Below are positions 1 through 8,292 of a DNA stretch of 39,361 bases, piece by piece. Position 1 is the stretch's first letter. The number at the start of each line of letters is the position of its first letter. This DNA is from an uncultured Actinomycetes bacterium (GTDB taxonomy: Bacteria; Actinomycetota; Acidimicrobiia; Acidimicrobiales; RAAP-2). The notes beneath the pieces are model-generated. The model was not told the origin of the DNA and made no database searches. It saw only the letters and a program-made list of their open reading frames with translations. The DNA is taken from assembly GCA_903825895.1 (NCBI GenBank), contig CAIKCI010000007.1, forward strand, positions 1-39,361. The letters run 5' to 3'. The translations under genes and the position numbers were made by a program.

Positions 1-30
1 AATCGTTAATCGTTAATCGTTAATCGTTAA
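1..30. repeat. Heptamer tandem repeat (AATCGTT)x4
   Basis: Four head-to-tail copies of AATCGTT plus two extra bases run from the first base of the window, so the array may continue to the left. On the minus strand the repeat forms the last codons and the stop of the DedA-family gene. Each unit contains TAA on that strand and the period is not a multiple of three, so successive units stop different frames. Gain or loss of a unit would change only the last few residues. Confidence 0.9.
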
Positions 31-805
31 AACGTTTTCGGGCTTGTTCGATTTCATCCTCAAGCGATTCTCCAGGATTGATGACCGACTCCTCTAAGCG
101 CTGTTCCTTGACGCGTCCTCTCACGAAGAGGGTCACGACGACCAAGAGGACAAGCACCAAGATTCCCGTTGACGCCCAACCCGCGTATTTTTCTGCCTTG
201 TGATAAGCGTGACCGAGGAGGTAACCGGCCATGCAGCACCCCACACCCCACACCACACCACCTGCGGCGTTGGCTATTAAAAACTTTTGATAGTGCATTC
301 GCGAAAGGCCGGCGAGACCTGGCATCATGGCGCGTAAGAACGCAGTGAATCTTCCTATAAAGACGGCCACGGACCCGCGTGTCGCGAGAAGTTCGAGCGC
401 CTTATCGATTCCACCTCGATGGTGCTTCAAGATTTTGAGTTCCAGTACTTTTTCGCCGTAGCGCTTGCCAACGAAGTATCCGACGGTGTCGCCGGCAATG
501 GCACCGATGACGACAAGCACGGTGAGTGCGACGATATTGACCCGTCCGCTACTGGCCACGACGGCACCCAAGATGACGGCAGTCTCACCGGGAAAGATGA
601 AACCGATAAAAATTGATGCTTCGGCAAAGACCAGTGCGAACACCACGATGTACACCAGCGTGGGGTTGAGATTCAAAATCGAATTCAAAATGTCGGTGAC
701 CAATGGCTTGGCGGCGATGATGATCCCAACAATGATCGGAACGATGATGGCCAAGGTCAGCCATTCCCTGCGGCTCACTCCGAGATACGACCTCTTTTCC
801 TCCAT
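20..805 (-). CDS. DedA/SNARE-associated family membrane protein
   Basis: A 261-residue integral membrane protein. The family (VTT/SNARE-associated domain) includes bacterial DedA proteins and polyprenyl-phosphate flippases, so lipid-carrier transport or envelope homeostasis is the likely role. Residues about 15-37 and 48-70 are hydrophobic. The family core is clear: an FPGE motif near residue 72, a GDTVGYFVGKRYG stretch near 104-116, and the FIGRFTAFLRAMMPGLAG segment near 148-165 with its conserved arginines. A hydrophobic segment follows at about 210-228, then a charged tail. The length is normal for the family. It starts with ATG and is divergent from the DoxX-Rieske gene. The C-terminal codons lie inside the heptamer repeat. 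The substrate cannot be read from the sequence. Confidence 0.9.
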   Translation of the reverse strand: MEEKRSYLGVSRREWLTLAIIVPIIVGIIIAAKPLVTDILNSILNLNPTLVYIVVFALVFAEASIFIGFIFPGETAVILGAVVASSGRVNIVALTVLVVIGAIAGDTVGYFVGKRYGEKVLELKILKHHRGGIDKALELLATRGSVAVFIGRFTAFLRAMMPGLAGLSRMHYQKFLIANAAGGVVWGVGCCMAGYLLGHAYHKAEKYAGWASTGILVLVLLVVVTLFVRGRVKEQRLEESVINPGESLEDEIEQARKRFND

Positions 806-893
806 CGAGCAAGTGTGACAGGTTCAAAGGGCCTTGTCGTACTTTAAAAATTCCATAAGTTTCCCGAGATTCTGAGAGTTTCCCAACGTTTTC

Positions 894-2162
894 GTGGCAA
901 CATATGGCATGTCTCAATCTTCTCAGCCCAAAAATGCACGCCCTCGCTCAAGTCGATCGAATGCTCCTTCTCCCTCCAACCCACTGCGGGCGCTTCCACC
1001 TAAGGCGCCCTTGATGGCGGGATGGGCACTTTTTCCATTGCGGATCTTCATAGGGGTGACGTTCCTCTTTGCGGGTTTGCAAAAATTGGCGAATCCGAAT
1101 TTCTTCGACGCCAACAGCCCATCAAGCATCCAGGCACAACTCATCGCGTCAGAGCGAATCAGTCCACTTCATCTTTTGATTGGGCACCTTCTGCAGTTTG
1201 CGGTCCCCTTAGGCATTCTGATTTCCCTCGGTGAAATTGCCGTCGGAATTGGTATCTTGATCGGCTTATGGACCCGTATTGCTGCGATCGGGGGCGTCGG
1301 CTTGTCCCTGATGCTGTTTCTCACCGTCAGCTTCCATGCATCACCGTATTACACGGGTTCTGACATCGTCTTTTTCTTTGCCTTCATTCCCTTCGTCATT
1401 GCGGGGAGTGGCGGCGTCTTGTCGTTAGACGCCAACATCCGTCGACGAGCGTCACTCGAGGCAGGTCGTGGGGATCCAACGCCGTTCGTCTTGGCGTTCT
1501 CGCAAATCCAAGACCTCTGCGGGAACTTTGACAAGAACCGATGCACGGCGAGGAAAAATGAACCTTGTGGTCCAGAGAAGTGCCCTGTACTTCATGGCGG
1601 CGAGCCCTCACTCATTGAGCGCGGAGGACGGCCAGACGAAGTTGATCGGCGCAGCGTCGTCATTGGCTCATCGGCGGCGGTCGCCGCCGGGGTCGCCGGA
1701 ATTGCCATTGCTGGGGTTACCGCAGGCCTGGGCCGTGCCATTGGGGCTGCGCCGACAGCGAAAAGCTCAACGACGGCCATTGGGACGGGTTCGACCACGA
1801 CACCGACGTCGGCCGCGTCGGGTGCGACGACAACGACGCAAGGAGCCAAACCAGCGGGGAGACCGCTCGGGAAAGCCAGCCAGGTTCCGGTCAACGGAGC
1901 GGCAACGTTCACATCGGCCAATGGCGATCCTGGTGTCGTCCTCCAGCCTTCGAGTGGCAATTTCGTGGCCTACGACGCCGTCTGCCCACACGCTGGCTGT
2001 ACCGTTGGCTATTCGAAAGCAGCGGACCTGTTGGTTTGCCCCTGCCATGGCTCAGAATTTAAAGTCAGCAACGGTGATGTGCTGACTGGACCGTCCCCTA
2101 CGGGCCTGACACCGTACAAAATTACCGAAGGGCCAGACGGAATCCTCTACATTCAGATGTAG
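894..2162 (+). CDS. DoxX-Rieske fusion membrane protein with internal Tat-like motif
   Basis: A 422-residue fusion. Residues about 45-175 form a four-helix DoxX-type membrane domain. A hydrophilic loop then carries four cysteines (C209, C217, C225, C230). A twin-arginine sequence (DRRSVVIG, about 251-258) precedes a fifth hydrophobic segment (258-282), followed by a Ser/Thr/Ala linker and a Rieske domain. The Rieske ligands are C364, H366, C382 and H385; C369 and C384 fit the disulfide pair of high-potential Rieske centres. Actinobacterial QcrA proteins similarly place a Tat motif before the last membrane segment, so a Rieske domain outside the membrane is inferred. The start may be GTG 894 or ATG 909; neither has a clear ribosome-binding site. 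Likely a membrane electron-transfer protein; the partner is unknown. Confidence 0.88.
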   Translation: MATYGMSQSSQPKNARPRSSRSNAPSPSNPLRALPPKAPLMAGWALFPLRIFIGVTFLFAGLQKLANPNFFDANSPSSIQAQLIASERISPLHLLIGHLLQFAVPLGILISLGEIAVGIGILIGLWTRIAAIGGVGLSLMLFLTVSFHASPYYTGSDIVFFFAFIPFVIAGSGGVLSLDANIRRRASLEAGRGDPTPFVLAFSQIQDLCGNFDKNRCTARKNEPCGPEKCPVLHGGEPSLIERGGRPDEVDRRSVVIGSSAAVAAGVAGIAIAGVTAGLGRAIGAAPTAKSSTTAIGTGSTTTPTSAASGATTTTQGAKPAGRPLGKASQVPVNGAATFTSANGDPGVVLQPSSGNFVAYDAVCPHAGCTVGYSKAADLLVCPCHGSEFKVSNGDVLTGPSPTGLTPYKITEGPDGILYIQM

Positions 2163-2189
2163 AGAAACTTCCATCAAGAGAGGAGTGCC

Positions 2190-2867
2190 ATGAAGGTACT
2201 CGTCGTCGAAGACGAGCGTTACCTCGGAGAGGCTATTCGCGACGGTCTTGTCGCGGAGGGCTTTGAGGTGGATCTCGTTGACGATGGCACTCTGGGATTT
2301 GAACGAGGCCAAGATCAATCGTTCGACGCGATTGTTCTCGATATTCTATTGCCCAAGAAAAATGGGTTCGAGGTCTGCAGGGAACTTCGCAAGCTCGGCG
2401 TGGTGACCCCGATCCTCGTTTTGACAGCGAAAGATGGCGAACTCGACGAGGCTGAGGCACTTGATATTGGAGCTGATGACTTTTTGCGGAAACCATTTAG
2501 CTTCGTCGTGTTAATCGCGCGCCTGAATGCCTTGCTTCGGCGAAATGACCGAGGCCGTGCCGCGGTGGTGGAAATGGGAGACCTCCGCCTCGACACAGGG
2601 AGTTATCGGGTCCATCGAGGCCGAGAGAACATTGAGTTGACCCAGCGAGAGTTTGCGCTGTTGGCGGCACTGATGAATGCTCGGGGAGAAGCGCTCTCAA
2701 AAGACGAACTTCTCCATCTGGTCTGGGGCGGAGCGTTTGAAGGAGACCCCAATATCGTCGAGGTGTACATCGGTTATTTGCGCAAGAAGATCGACGCGCC
2801 ATTTAATCGGCGAAGCGTGCAGACCGTAAGGGGAGTGGGGTATCGCCTTGACGCAACGGAAGAGTAG
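2190..2867 (+). CDS. OmpR/PhoB-family response regulator
   Basis: A 225-residue two-component response regulator. The receiver domain occupies residues 1-115, with acidic residues E7 and D8, the phospho-acceptor D51 in VLDILLPKKNG, a switch Thr in VLTAKDGE and K101 in LRKPF. The winged-helix DNA-binding domain covers about 127-222, with ELTQREFALLAALM and the recognition/wing region ending in VQTVRGVGYRLD. A ribosome-binding site (GAGAGGAG) lies just upstream of the ATG. The 3' end overlaps the sensor kinase gene by 20 bases, so the two are co-translated and form a cognate pair. It resembles MprA/TcrA-type actinobacterial regulators, but the signal and targets cannot be told from sequence. 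Confidence 0.95.
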   Translation: MKVLVVEDERYLGEAIRDGLVAEGFEVDLVDDGTLGFERGQDQSFDAIVLDILLPKKNGFEVCRELRKLGVVTPILVLTAKDGELDEAEALDIGADDFLRKPFSFVVLIARLNALLRRNDRGRAAVVEMGDLRLDTGSYRVHRGRENIELTQREFALLAALMNARGEALSKDELLHLVWGGAFEGDPNIVEVYIGYLRKKIDAPFNRRSVQTVRGVGYRLDATEE

Positions 2868-4302
2868 CAACGCTGAACGAGGAGCAGGGCTCTCCACGAG
2901 GGCTCGACTCGCGTTAATTGCCGTGGTCGTGGCTGGTCTCGTTCTGGTGATCTCTGGTGCTGGCGTGGTGTACTGGCAACACGTCTCGATGTTAAATCAA
3001 CAAGTAACGCGCCTTAATACTGAAAATGCGTCGGTCGCGTTAGCTGTGTCAGAGAATCGCTCAATCCAGCCGTCGATCCGGCCCGGCACCGATGTCCAAG
3101 TTGTTGATGCCACGAATCACGTCGTGGATGGTTCTTCATTCCTCAAGAGTCAGCCGCCGGTTTCGTCGGTACGAACGAAAACAGGAGCACGCCAGTCGAT
3201 CCGGATTTCCGGATCTGATCACGCACAAGACAATGGAATCAATATCGGTGTTGCGCAAACGATAGCGACGCAGCGTGGCACCTTTACGGTCTACACCGTC
3301 ACCTTTGGGTCCCAGATGGAGAATTCCACGAAAAGTTTAATCATTGGCCTCGCCATTGCCTTACCGTTGACGTTGTTGATTCTGAGTCTTTTAATCTGGA
3401 TCTTCATCGGTTTAGCGCTTCGGCCCATTGAGCGCATGCGCCGCACGGTAGCTGCGCTGCGAGATGAGGAACTTACGCTTCGCGTACCCTTGCCCCCGGG
3501 TGACGATGAGGTGGCAAAACTTGCCATCACCCTCAATGACATGCTGCAACGTCTTGAAGATGCACAAGATCGTCAGCGGTCCTTTATTTCGGATGCATCA
3601 CACGAGTTGCGTAGCCCAATTGCTTCGTTGCTGGCAACGGTTGAAGTGGCCCGGCGACGGCGTGATGAGGTCGACTGGGAAGCGGTATCAGCGGTGGTTA
3701 TCGCAGAGGCAACGCGCCTGAATCTCCTCGTGAACGACTTGTTGTTATTAGCGTCGATGAACGAACAGCGAGCTCCAGGTTCATGGGTTCCTATTGATCT
3801 CGATGAACTGGTCTTTGCCGAAGTACAGCGTCTCGAGATTCAAAGTTCGCTCACGGTAAAGAAGCAATCGGTTGCGGCGGCCCGGATCTGGGGAGATCAA
3901 CTGCAAGTTGACCGCTCGATCCGCAACATCGTCGACAACGCCGTTCGCCATGCAACGACGGAGATCACTTTTTCGCTTTACACCGATACCGATAATGCCT
4001 ATCTCCTGGTGAGCGATGATGGCCCAGGGATCAATCCTGAAGAAGCCGAGCGCCTCTTTGAGCGCTTCACCCGTAGCGATGATGGGCGAGACCGCCCATC
4101 AGGGGGTGCGGGTCTTGGACTCTCAATCGTTTCATCCATCCTGGAACATCATGGTGGTTCGGTACGCTTTCTACCCGTTCCCAAGGGTGCCACGATTGAG
4201 TTGCGGTTCCCACTTCTAGAACCCTTGACGAACGAACAAGGTAGTGAGGAAGCACAACGGATGATAGAGGCGACGACCGCAGTTTCTACAAATGTGCACT
4301 AA
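2848..4302 (+). CDS. Sensor histidine kinase, HAMP-HisKA-HATPase
   Basis: A 484-residue membrane sensor kinase paired with the upstream response regulator. It has a membrane helix at about 21-43, an extracytoplasmic domain of about 115 residues with no recognised fold, a second helix at about 164-190, a HAMP linker at 191-240, a HisKA domain with phospho-acceptor H252 in SDASHELRSP, and a HATPase domain. The N box is RNIVDNAVRHA (359-369), the G1 box VSDDGPGIN (388-396), and the F/G2 region is FERFTR followed by GGAGLGLSIV (about 405-428). The TTG start at 2848 lies within the regulator gene and gives a short basic N-terminus before the first helix. The tail after about residue 455 is not conserved with the family. 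Confidence 0.93.
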   Translation: MTQRKSSNAERGAGLSTRARLALIAVVVAGLVLVISGAGVVYWQHVSMLNQQVTRLNTENASVALAVSENRSIQPSIRPGTDVQVVDATNHVVDGSSFLKSQPPVSSVRTKTGARQSIRISGSDHAQDNGINIGVAQTIATQRGTFTVYTVTFGSQMENSTKSLIIGLAIALPLTLLILSLLIWIFIGLALRPIERMRRTVAALRDEELTLRVPLPPGDDEVAKLAITLNDMLQRLEDAQDRQRSFISDASHELRSPIASLLATVEVARRRRDEVDWEAVSAVVIAEATRLNLLVNDLLLLASMNEQRAPGSWVPIDLDELVFAEVQRLEIQSSLTVKKQSVAAARIWGDQLQVDRSIRNIVDNAVRHATTEITFSLYTDTDNAYLLVSDDGPGINPEEAERLFERFTRSDDGRDRPSGGAGLGLSIVSSILEHHGGSVRFLPVPKGATIELRFPLLEPLTNEQGSEEAQRMIEATTAVSTNVH

Positions 4303-4315
4303 GGCGAGGACGCGG

Positions 4316-4321
4316 TAGGGT
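4316..4321 (+). promoter_or_regulatory. Putative -10 box of leaderless GH31 mRNA
   Basis: TAGGGT ends five bases before the ATG at 4327, and no Shine-Dalgarno sequence precedes that ATG. TAnnnT placed 5-8 bases before the start is the usual look of a leaderless actinobacterial promoter. No convincing -35 box is seen, and start-site mapping would be needed to settle it. Confidence 0.35.
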
Positions 4322-4326
4322 CGGCT

Positions 4327-6873
4327 ATGCCCGAATTTGGTGGGTCACTTCGCCGTACCGCTGTCAAAGCTCGTTTAGTCGTGCGAGGAGTCACGGCACT
4401 TTCTCCGGCAACGATGCGTGCGATCGCAACGAACTCTCTTAAAGCCGCCCGTCAAGATCGCAAAGACCGAGCCGTCGATCGTAAACCCGCTGATGCGGTT
4501 GCGGCAGGAGTCTTTCTTTCCGCCACCCCGATGATGCGTGATGGCAAGGTCATCGGCGTGACGGCACTCTATGAGCGAGCCTCGGTTGACGTTGAGTGTA
4601 TGGCCAATGACGTCGTGAAAATCTCCTGGGGCCCCGATGACGCGCCCACGCCATGGGCCACAAGCATCGACCAAGATCTTCCAGAATTGGGTGAAATCGA
4701 CATCACGCAGACTTCAAACAGCGTGACATTGCGAACACCTTCGCTTCGCCTTGTGGTGGCCACCGATGGGATCAAGATCAACGATGATGCTGGTCGCCTT
4801 CGCTATCACGAACTTGCACCGCTGCGCCGTGGCCCGGTTCGGCTTCATCGACGATTGCTTCGCCCGCAAGAACAAATCTTTGGTTTTGGTGAACAGGCTG
4901 GACGATTGAATCACCGAGGTCGGACGTTACGACTGTGGAATCGAGATCCCGGCGGTTCTTGGGGCGAAAGCCAAGATGAGCTCTACTGCTCACTCCCAAT
5001 TTCCCTGACTCGCCATAGCGATGGTGGCGTCTTGGTATTTCATGAGAACTCGTTCGACGCCACCGTCCGGATTGACGCTGATACCGACGACAACGTCGGT
5101 GAAGTTGAGACTCGTTTTACCGGGGGTATGGTGCGCACGTGGATCGCTCTCGGTGATGACGCTACGTTGTTGCGCCGATTAAGTGGGATCACAGGTAAGG
5201 CACCACTCCCTCCACGATGGGCACTCGGGTATCACCATTCTCGCTGGGGCTTTGAGTCAAGCGAAGAGGTCGACGAGGTACTGCTTGGTTTCGCGCAACG
5301 TGGAATTCCCCTGTCGGGGATTCATCTTGATATCGACTACACCGATCAGTTCCGGATCTTCACGATCGACGAACAGCGCTTTGGTGGGATCGACGAGCTC
5401 AGCGAGCGAGCCGGTACTCGAGGGACCCGTGTGGTGGCCATTGTGGATCCTGCGCTAAGCCGCGACGACGACTTCGAACTGTACCGTGAGGCTCGTAACC
5501 AAGATTTGTTAGTTAAGAACGAAGACGGATCAACGACGCAAGGTACGGTCTGGGCGGGATGGTCGGTGTTTCCCGACTTCTCGAAGCCCGCAACGCGAAC
5601 ATGGTGGTCCAGCCTTTATCCTCGGCTCCTCGATCGAGGGGTGACCGGTATCTGGCATGACATGAATGAACCCACGTCGATGACCTTGAACGGAGACAGG
5701 ACGCTTGCCCGCTCTGTTCGCCACGACAGCGACGGTCGCGGTGCGGATCACCGTGAGATTCATAATGTTTACGGACTCCTGATGAACAGAGCAGGTCGTG
5801 ACGGACTGCTCGCGCATCGGCCCCAGAAACGACCATTCATCGTGTCGCGTTCAGGATGGGCGGGGATGCAGCGAGATGCGTGGATTTGGACGGGTGACGT
5901 CGAGTCAACGCCCAAAGGCCTGGTCCAGCAGATCGCCACTTTTTTAGGACTTTCTCTTTCTGGAGTCTCGCTGTCAGGATCCGATATCGGGGGGTTTTCC
6001 GGTGCGCCATCAACCCAGTTGTTCGTTCGCTGGATGGAGCTCGGTGTCATGTCACCGTTCTTCCGAACCCACTCAGTTCTCGGCGCCCCGAAGCGAGAAC
6101 CATGGCTTTGGCCGGCTCCCTATGGCGACCAAGTGGCGTCATTGATTGCCCTTCGCTATCGCCTTTTGCCCTATCTCTATAGCGTTATCGAGGCGATGAC
6201 CCGTGATGGTTCGCCTTATTTCCGGCCACTGTGGTGGGGGGACAAGAATGCCATCGACGGTGTCGCCAACTGCGACGATGCGCTGCTCGTTGGCCCATCG
6301 CTTCTCTTTGCCGTCAGCACGGGTGGGGAACATGCCACTCGAAGCGTGACCTTGCCACGGGGAAGCTGGTGGCGCTGGAGAGCAGTGCCCGGCACCCAAG
6401 GGCTCGGTGGCGATGTTGCCGAACGCTTTACCGGTAACGAAACCTATGAGTTTGCTGTTCCCTTGGGCCAGCCCTTGCTTTTTGTCAGGGCTGGATCGGT
6501 GGTGCCCCTTGACGACGCCTGGCGAGCCCCGTCGAGGCCAGCGGGTGGACTGCATGTCGATCATGCGCCGCAGCGATTGGCGTTCCATCTCTTTCCCGAC
6601 GAACTCGGCCAAGCCAAGGGCGAGCACTTCGACGATGACGGTGATGGCGATGGGCCGACGCGCCGAGACCAGATCAGCCTCGATGACGATGTCGTGACGT
6701 GGAACTCAGAAGGCGAGCGTCTGCGGCCAGCCTCGCTTGAGATCGTGATCCACGGACGCGTGCTTCGTGGGGCCATTGCCGATGGGGTGCCGGTCGCCCC
6801 TGGAGCATTGAGCACCGATGGATCGTCCACCACGATTCGGGTCGACGCGTTCAAACGCCTCAAACTTTCTTAA
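4327..6873 (+). CDS. GH31-family alpha-glucosidase-like glycoside hydrolase
   Basis: An 848-residue glycoside hydrolase of family 31, the family of alpha-glucosidases and alpha-xylosidases that act by a retaining two-step mechanism. The N-terminal beta domain with the FGFGEQAGRLNHRG signature (about 185-198) leads to the catalytic barrel. Recognisable positions are LDIDYTD (334-340), the nucleophile D445 in WHDMNEPTS and the likely acid/base D524 in WIWTGD. FFRTH and C-terminal beta domains follow, with an acidic DDDGDGDG run near residue 770. There is no signal peptide, so it probably acts in the cytoplasm. The first 85 or so residues are basic and unlike the family core. It ends in a 4-base overlap with the convergent kstR-like gene. 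No sugar transporter is nearby; the substrate is unknown. Confidence 0.92.
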   Translation: MPEFGGSLRRTAVKARLVVRGVTALSPATMRAIATNSLKAARQDRKDRAVDRKPADAVAAGVFLSATPMMRDGKVIGVTALYERASVDVECMANDVVKISWGPDDAPTPWATSIDQDLPELGEIDITQTSNSVTLRTPSLRLVVATDGIKINDDAGRLRYHELAPLRRGPVRLHRRLLRPQEQIFGFGEQAGRLNHRGRTLRLWNRDPGGSWGESQDELYCSLPISLTRHSDGGVLVFHENSFDATVRIDADTDDNVGEVETRFTGGMVRTWIALGDDATLLRRLSGITGKAPLPPRWALGYHHSRWGFESSEEVDEVLLGFAQRGIPLSGIHLDIDYTDQFRIFTIDEQRFGGIDELSERAGTRGTRVVAIVDPALSRDDDFELYREARNQDLLVKNEDGSTTQGTVWAGWSVFPDFSKPATRTWWSSLYPRLLDRGVTGIWHDMNEPTSMTLNGDRTLARSVRHDSDGRGADHREIHNVYGLLMNRAGRDGLLAHRPQKRPFIVSRSGWAGMQRDAWIWTGDVESTPKGLVQQIATFLGLSLSGVSLSGSDIGGFSGAPSTQLFVRWMELGVMSPFFRTHSVLGAPKREPWLWPAPYGDQVASLIALRYRLLPYLYSVIEAMTRDGSPYFRPLWWGDKNAIDGVANCDDALLVGPSLLFAVSTGGEHATRSVTLPRGSWWRWRAVPGTQGLGGDVAERFTGNETYEFAVPLGQPLLFVRAGSVVPLDDAWRAPSRPAGGLHVDHAPQRLAFHLFPDELGQAKGEHFDDDGDGDGPTRRDQISLDDDVVTWNSEGERLRPASLEIVIHGRVLRGAIADGVPVAPGALSTDGSSTTIRVDAFKRLKLS

Positions 6874-7454
6874 GCGTCAGGAAGTAACAGTTCGACGGCG
6901 ATGGCGAGTTCGTTGTGAACTCGCTCCATTGGCGACCAGCCATTGACCCATCCAACGAGTGCCGAATACCAAATGTGGCCAATCATACGACTGCGATCGT
7001 GAGTATCACGGGGAGCTGGTGCGCCAATGGCCGTCAACACAATGTTGTCGAGCAGTTCCGAGATACGCCATTGACACTGCACCGCCGCAGGATCAGACGA
7101 CGAGAGCGAAAGAAAGACGGCAGCCACAAGCCTTGGTTGGCGGTTCATGACGTCAAGGGCACGGTCAAGAATTTCCAAGACGCGACTGGCGGGCGTGGCC
7201 CCCTCAGCTGGAAGTGAAGCGAACTGGAGCTGGAGCATCTCGATCCAATGAACAAGCGCTTCGGCGAGAAGATGATCTTTTGAGGTGAAGTAGCGGTAGA
7301 CCGTCCCCATAGCCACGTCTGCCTGGGTTGCGACATCACGCATCTGGACGGCGTCGTAGCCACCTTGAGCGGCCAGTTCCATCGCCGCATCAATGACCCG
7401 TTTGCGGCGCGCCTCTTGGGCTCTCGTTAAGGGGCGTTCAAGAGTTTCGACCAC
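6870..7454 (-). CDS. KstR-like TetR-family repressor
   Basis: A 194-residue TetR-family regulator. The N-terminal helix-turn-helix (about residues 14-62), with EARRKRVIDAAMELAAQGGY, AVQMRDVATQADVAMG and TVYRYFTSKDHLLAEAL, closely matches what I recall of mycobacterial KstR, the repressor of the cholesterol regulon. The length is also like KstR. In mycobacteria KstR binds TnnAACnnGTTnnA and is released by a sterol CoA thioester. A near-match to that site stands upstream of the DUF35/thiolase-fold operon at 33.5 kb, supporting the call. The GTG start follows a TATCCT -10-like box by seven bases, suggesting a leaderless transcript. It converges on the GH31 gene with a 4-base overlap. The ligand domain was not compared in detail. 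Confidence 0.85.
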   Translation of the reverse strand: MVETLERPLTRAQEARRKRVIDAAMELAAQGGYDAVQMRDVATQADVAMGTVYRYFTSKDHLLAEALVHWIEMLQLQFASLPAEGATPASRVLEILDRALDVMNRQPRLVAAVFLSLSSSDPAAVQCQWRISELLDNIVLTAIGAPAPRDTHDRSRMIGHIWYSALVGWVNGWSPMERVHNELAIAVELLLPDA

Positions 7455-7461
7455 GAGAGAA

Positions 7462-7467
7462 AGGATA
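7462..7467 (-). promoter_or_regulatory. Putative -10 box for kstR-like gene
   Basis: On the minus strand TATCCT ends seven bases before the GTG start, and no ribosome-binding site is present, so a leaderless start is likely. A weak -35 candidate, TGACGA, lies 17 bases further upstream (minus strand of 7485-7490). Confidence 0.4.
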
Positions 7468-7509
7468 CTTGGATCAGTCGCACCTCGTCATTTATCGGCC
7501 TACTAACCT

Positions 7510-7515
7510 TAAAAA
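7510..7515 (+). promoter_or_regulatory. Putative -10 box for second TetR gene
   Basis: TAAAAA ends seven bases before ATG 7523. The surrounding sequence is AT-rich relative to the neighbourhood and no Shine-Dalgarno sequence precedes the ATG. Together with the minus-strand box at 7462-7467 this gives two divergent promoters within about 70 bases. Confidence 0.35.
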
Positions 7516-7522
7516 TAGACAA

Positions 7523-8278
7523 ATGACGCCTCAACGCCACCTTCACGACCTCAATGCCATGCCGGACGGCCGCCAGCCAGGCCAGCGCGGACAAGCCACG
7601 CGCCAGAAACTCCTTGACGCCACCGTCCATCTCGTTGCGGAGACGCCGTGGCGATCAGTAAAGGTCACCGATATTGCTCGCCGGGCTGGGACCAGCCCGG
7701 CGACTTTCTATCAGTACTTTGAAAACGTTGAGGGTGCCATTACCGTTTTGGCCGAAGAAATTATTAACGACGCCAGTGGCTTAGCTGACTTGGCGGATGA
7801 AGGGGACTGGTCCCCCGAGTTCAGTTGGCAGACGGCTCGAAAAATTACCGAAGGCTTTTTTAATTTTTGGCAAGAGCACGGAGCAATTTTTCGCGTGCTC
7901 GAATTCGATACCAGCGATGTCGATGCGGGACTTCGAGGACTTCGTGTTCGTGCGCTCAACGCCGTCACCGTGGCATTGGCTGCGTCAATTGCATCAGGAC
8001 AACACGCGTACGGTCATACGCCACCAACCGGAGGAGACCCTATGGCGATGGCGGGTGCACTGGTTGCCATGATGGCCAGCGTTTCAGCGCATCGTTACGG
8101 GTTTGAGTTTTGGGGGATTCGCACCGCTTCGTTACTTGACGCGCAAGCGCACCTCATCCATGGTGCGGTAACGGGCTCGGTGGTGAGCAGCGCCAATGGG
8201 GACGCCACGTCGTCACCTCGACCACGGACCGGTCCCGTTCCAGGTGCCAGTGTTATCGCACATCGGCGTCCCTCGTAA
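7523..8278 (+). CDS. TetR-family transcriptional regulator
   Basis: A TetR-family regulator of 251 residues from ATG 7523. An in-frame TTG at 7469 would add 18 poorly fitting residues, and ATG 7559 would shorten it by 12. The helix-turn-helix region (about 25-70) contains ATRQKLLDATVHLV, VKVTDIARRAGTSPATFYQYF and NVEGAITVLAEE. The C-terminal ligand domain runs to about residue 225, followed by a Ser/Pro/Arg-rich tail that looks disordered. It is divergent from the kstR-like gene and may share its control region. It is a candidate binder of the TGACG-N3-CGTCA palindromes found elsewhere in the window, but nothing in the sequence proves that. It is not KstR2-like by my recollection of that protein. 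Confidence 0.85.
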   Translation: MTPQRHLHDLNAMPDGRQPGQRGQATRQKLLDATVHLVAETPWRSVKVTDIARRAGTSPATFYQYFENVEGAITVLAEEIINDASGLADLADEGDWSPEFSWQTARKITEGFFNFWQEHGAIFRVLEFDTSDVDAGLRGLRVRALNAVTVALAASIASGQHAYGHTPPTGGDPMAMAGALVAMMASVSAHRYGFEFWGIRTASLLDAQAHLIHGAVTGSVVSSANGDATSSPRPRTGPVPGASVIAHRRPS

Positions 8279-8284
8279 CGAGGG
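8270..8284. terminator. Perfect hairpin with stop codon in the loop
   Basis: CCCTCG-TAA-CGAGGG is a perfect six-base inverted repeat whose three-base loop is the TAA stop of the upstream TetR gene. It lies between that gene and the convergent aldehyde dehydrogenase gene, where a bidirectional terminator would be expected. There is no T run on either strand, so intrinsic termination would be weak. Confidence 0.45.
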
Positions 8285-8292
8285 GGCGTCGA

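Noticed and set aside
7474-7490. TCAGTCGCACCTCGTCA between the two TetR genes as a fourth copy of the TGACG palindrome
   Set aside because: It shares CGCACC and CGTCA with the operator but has an inserted base and is not symmetric, so the likeness is probably chance.
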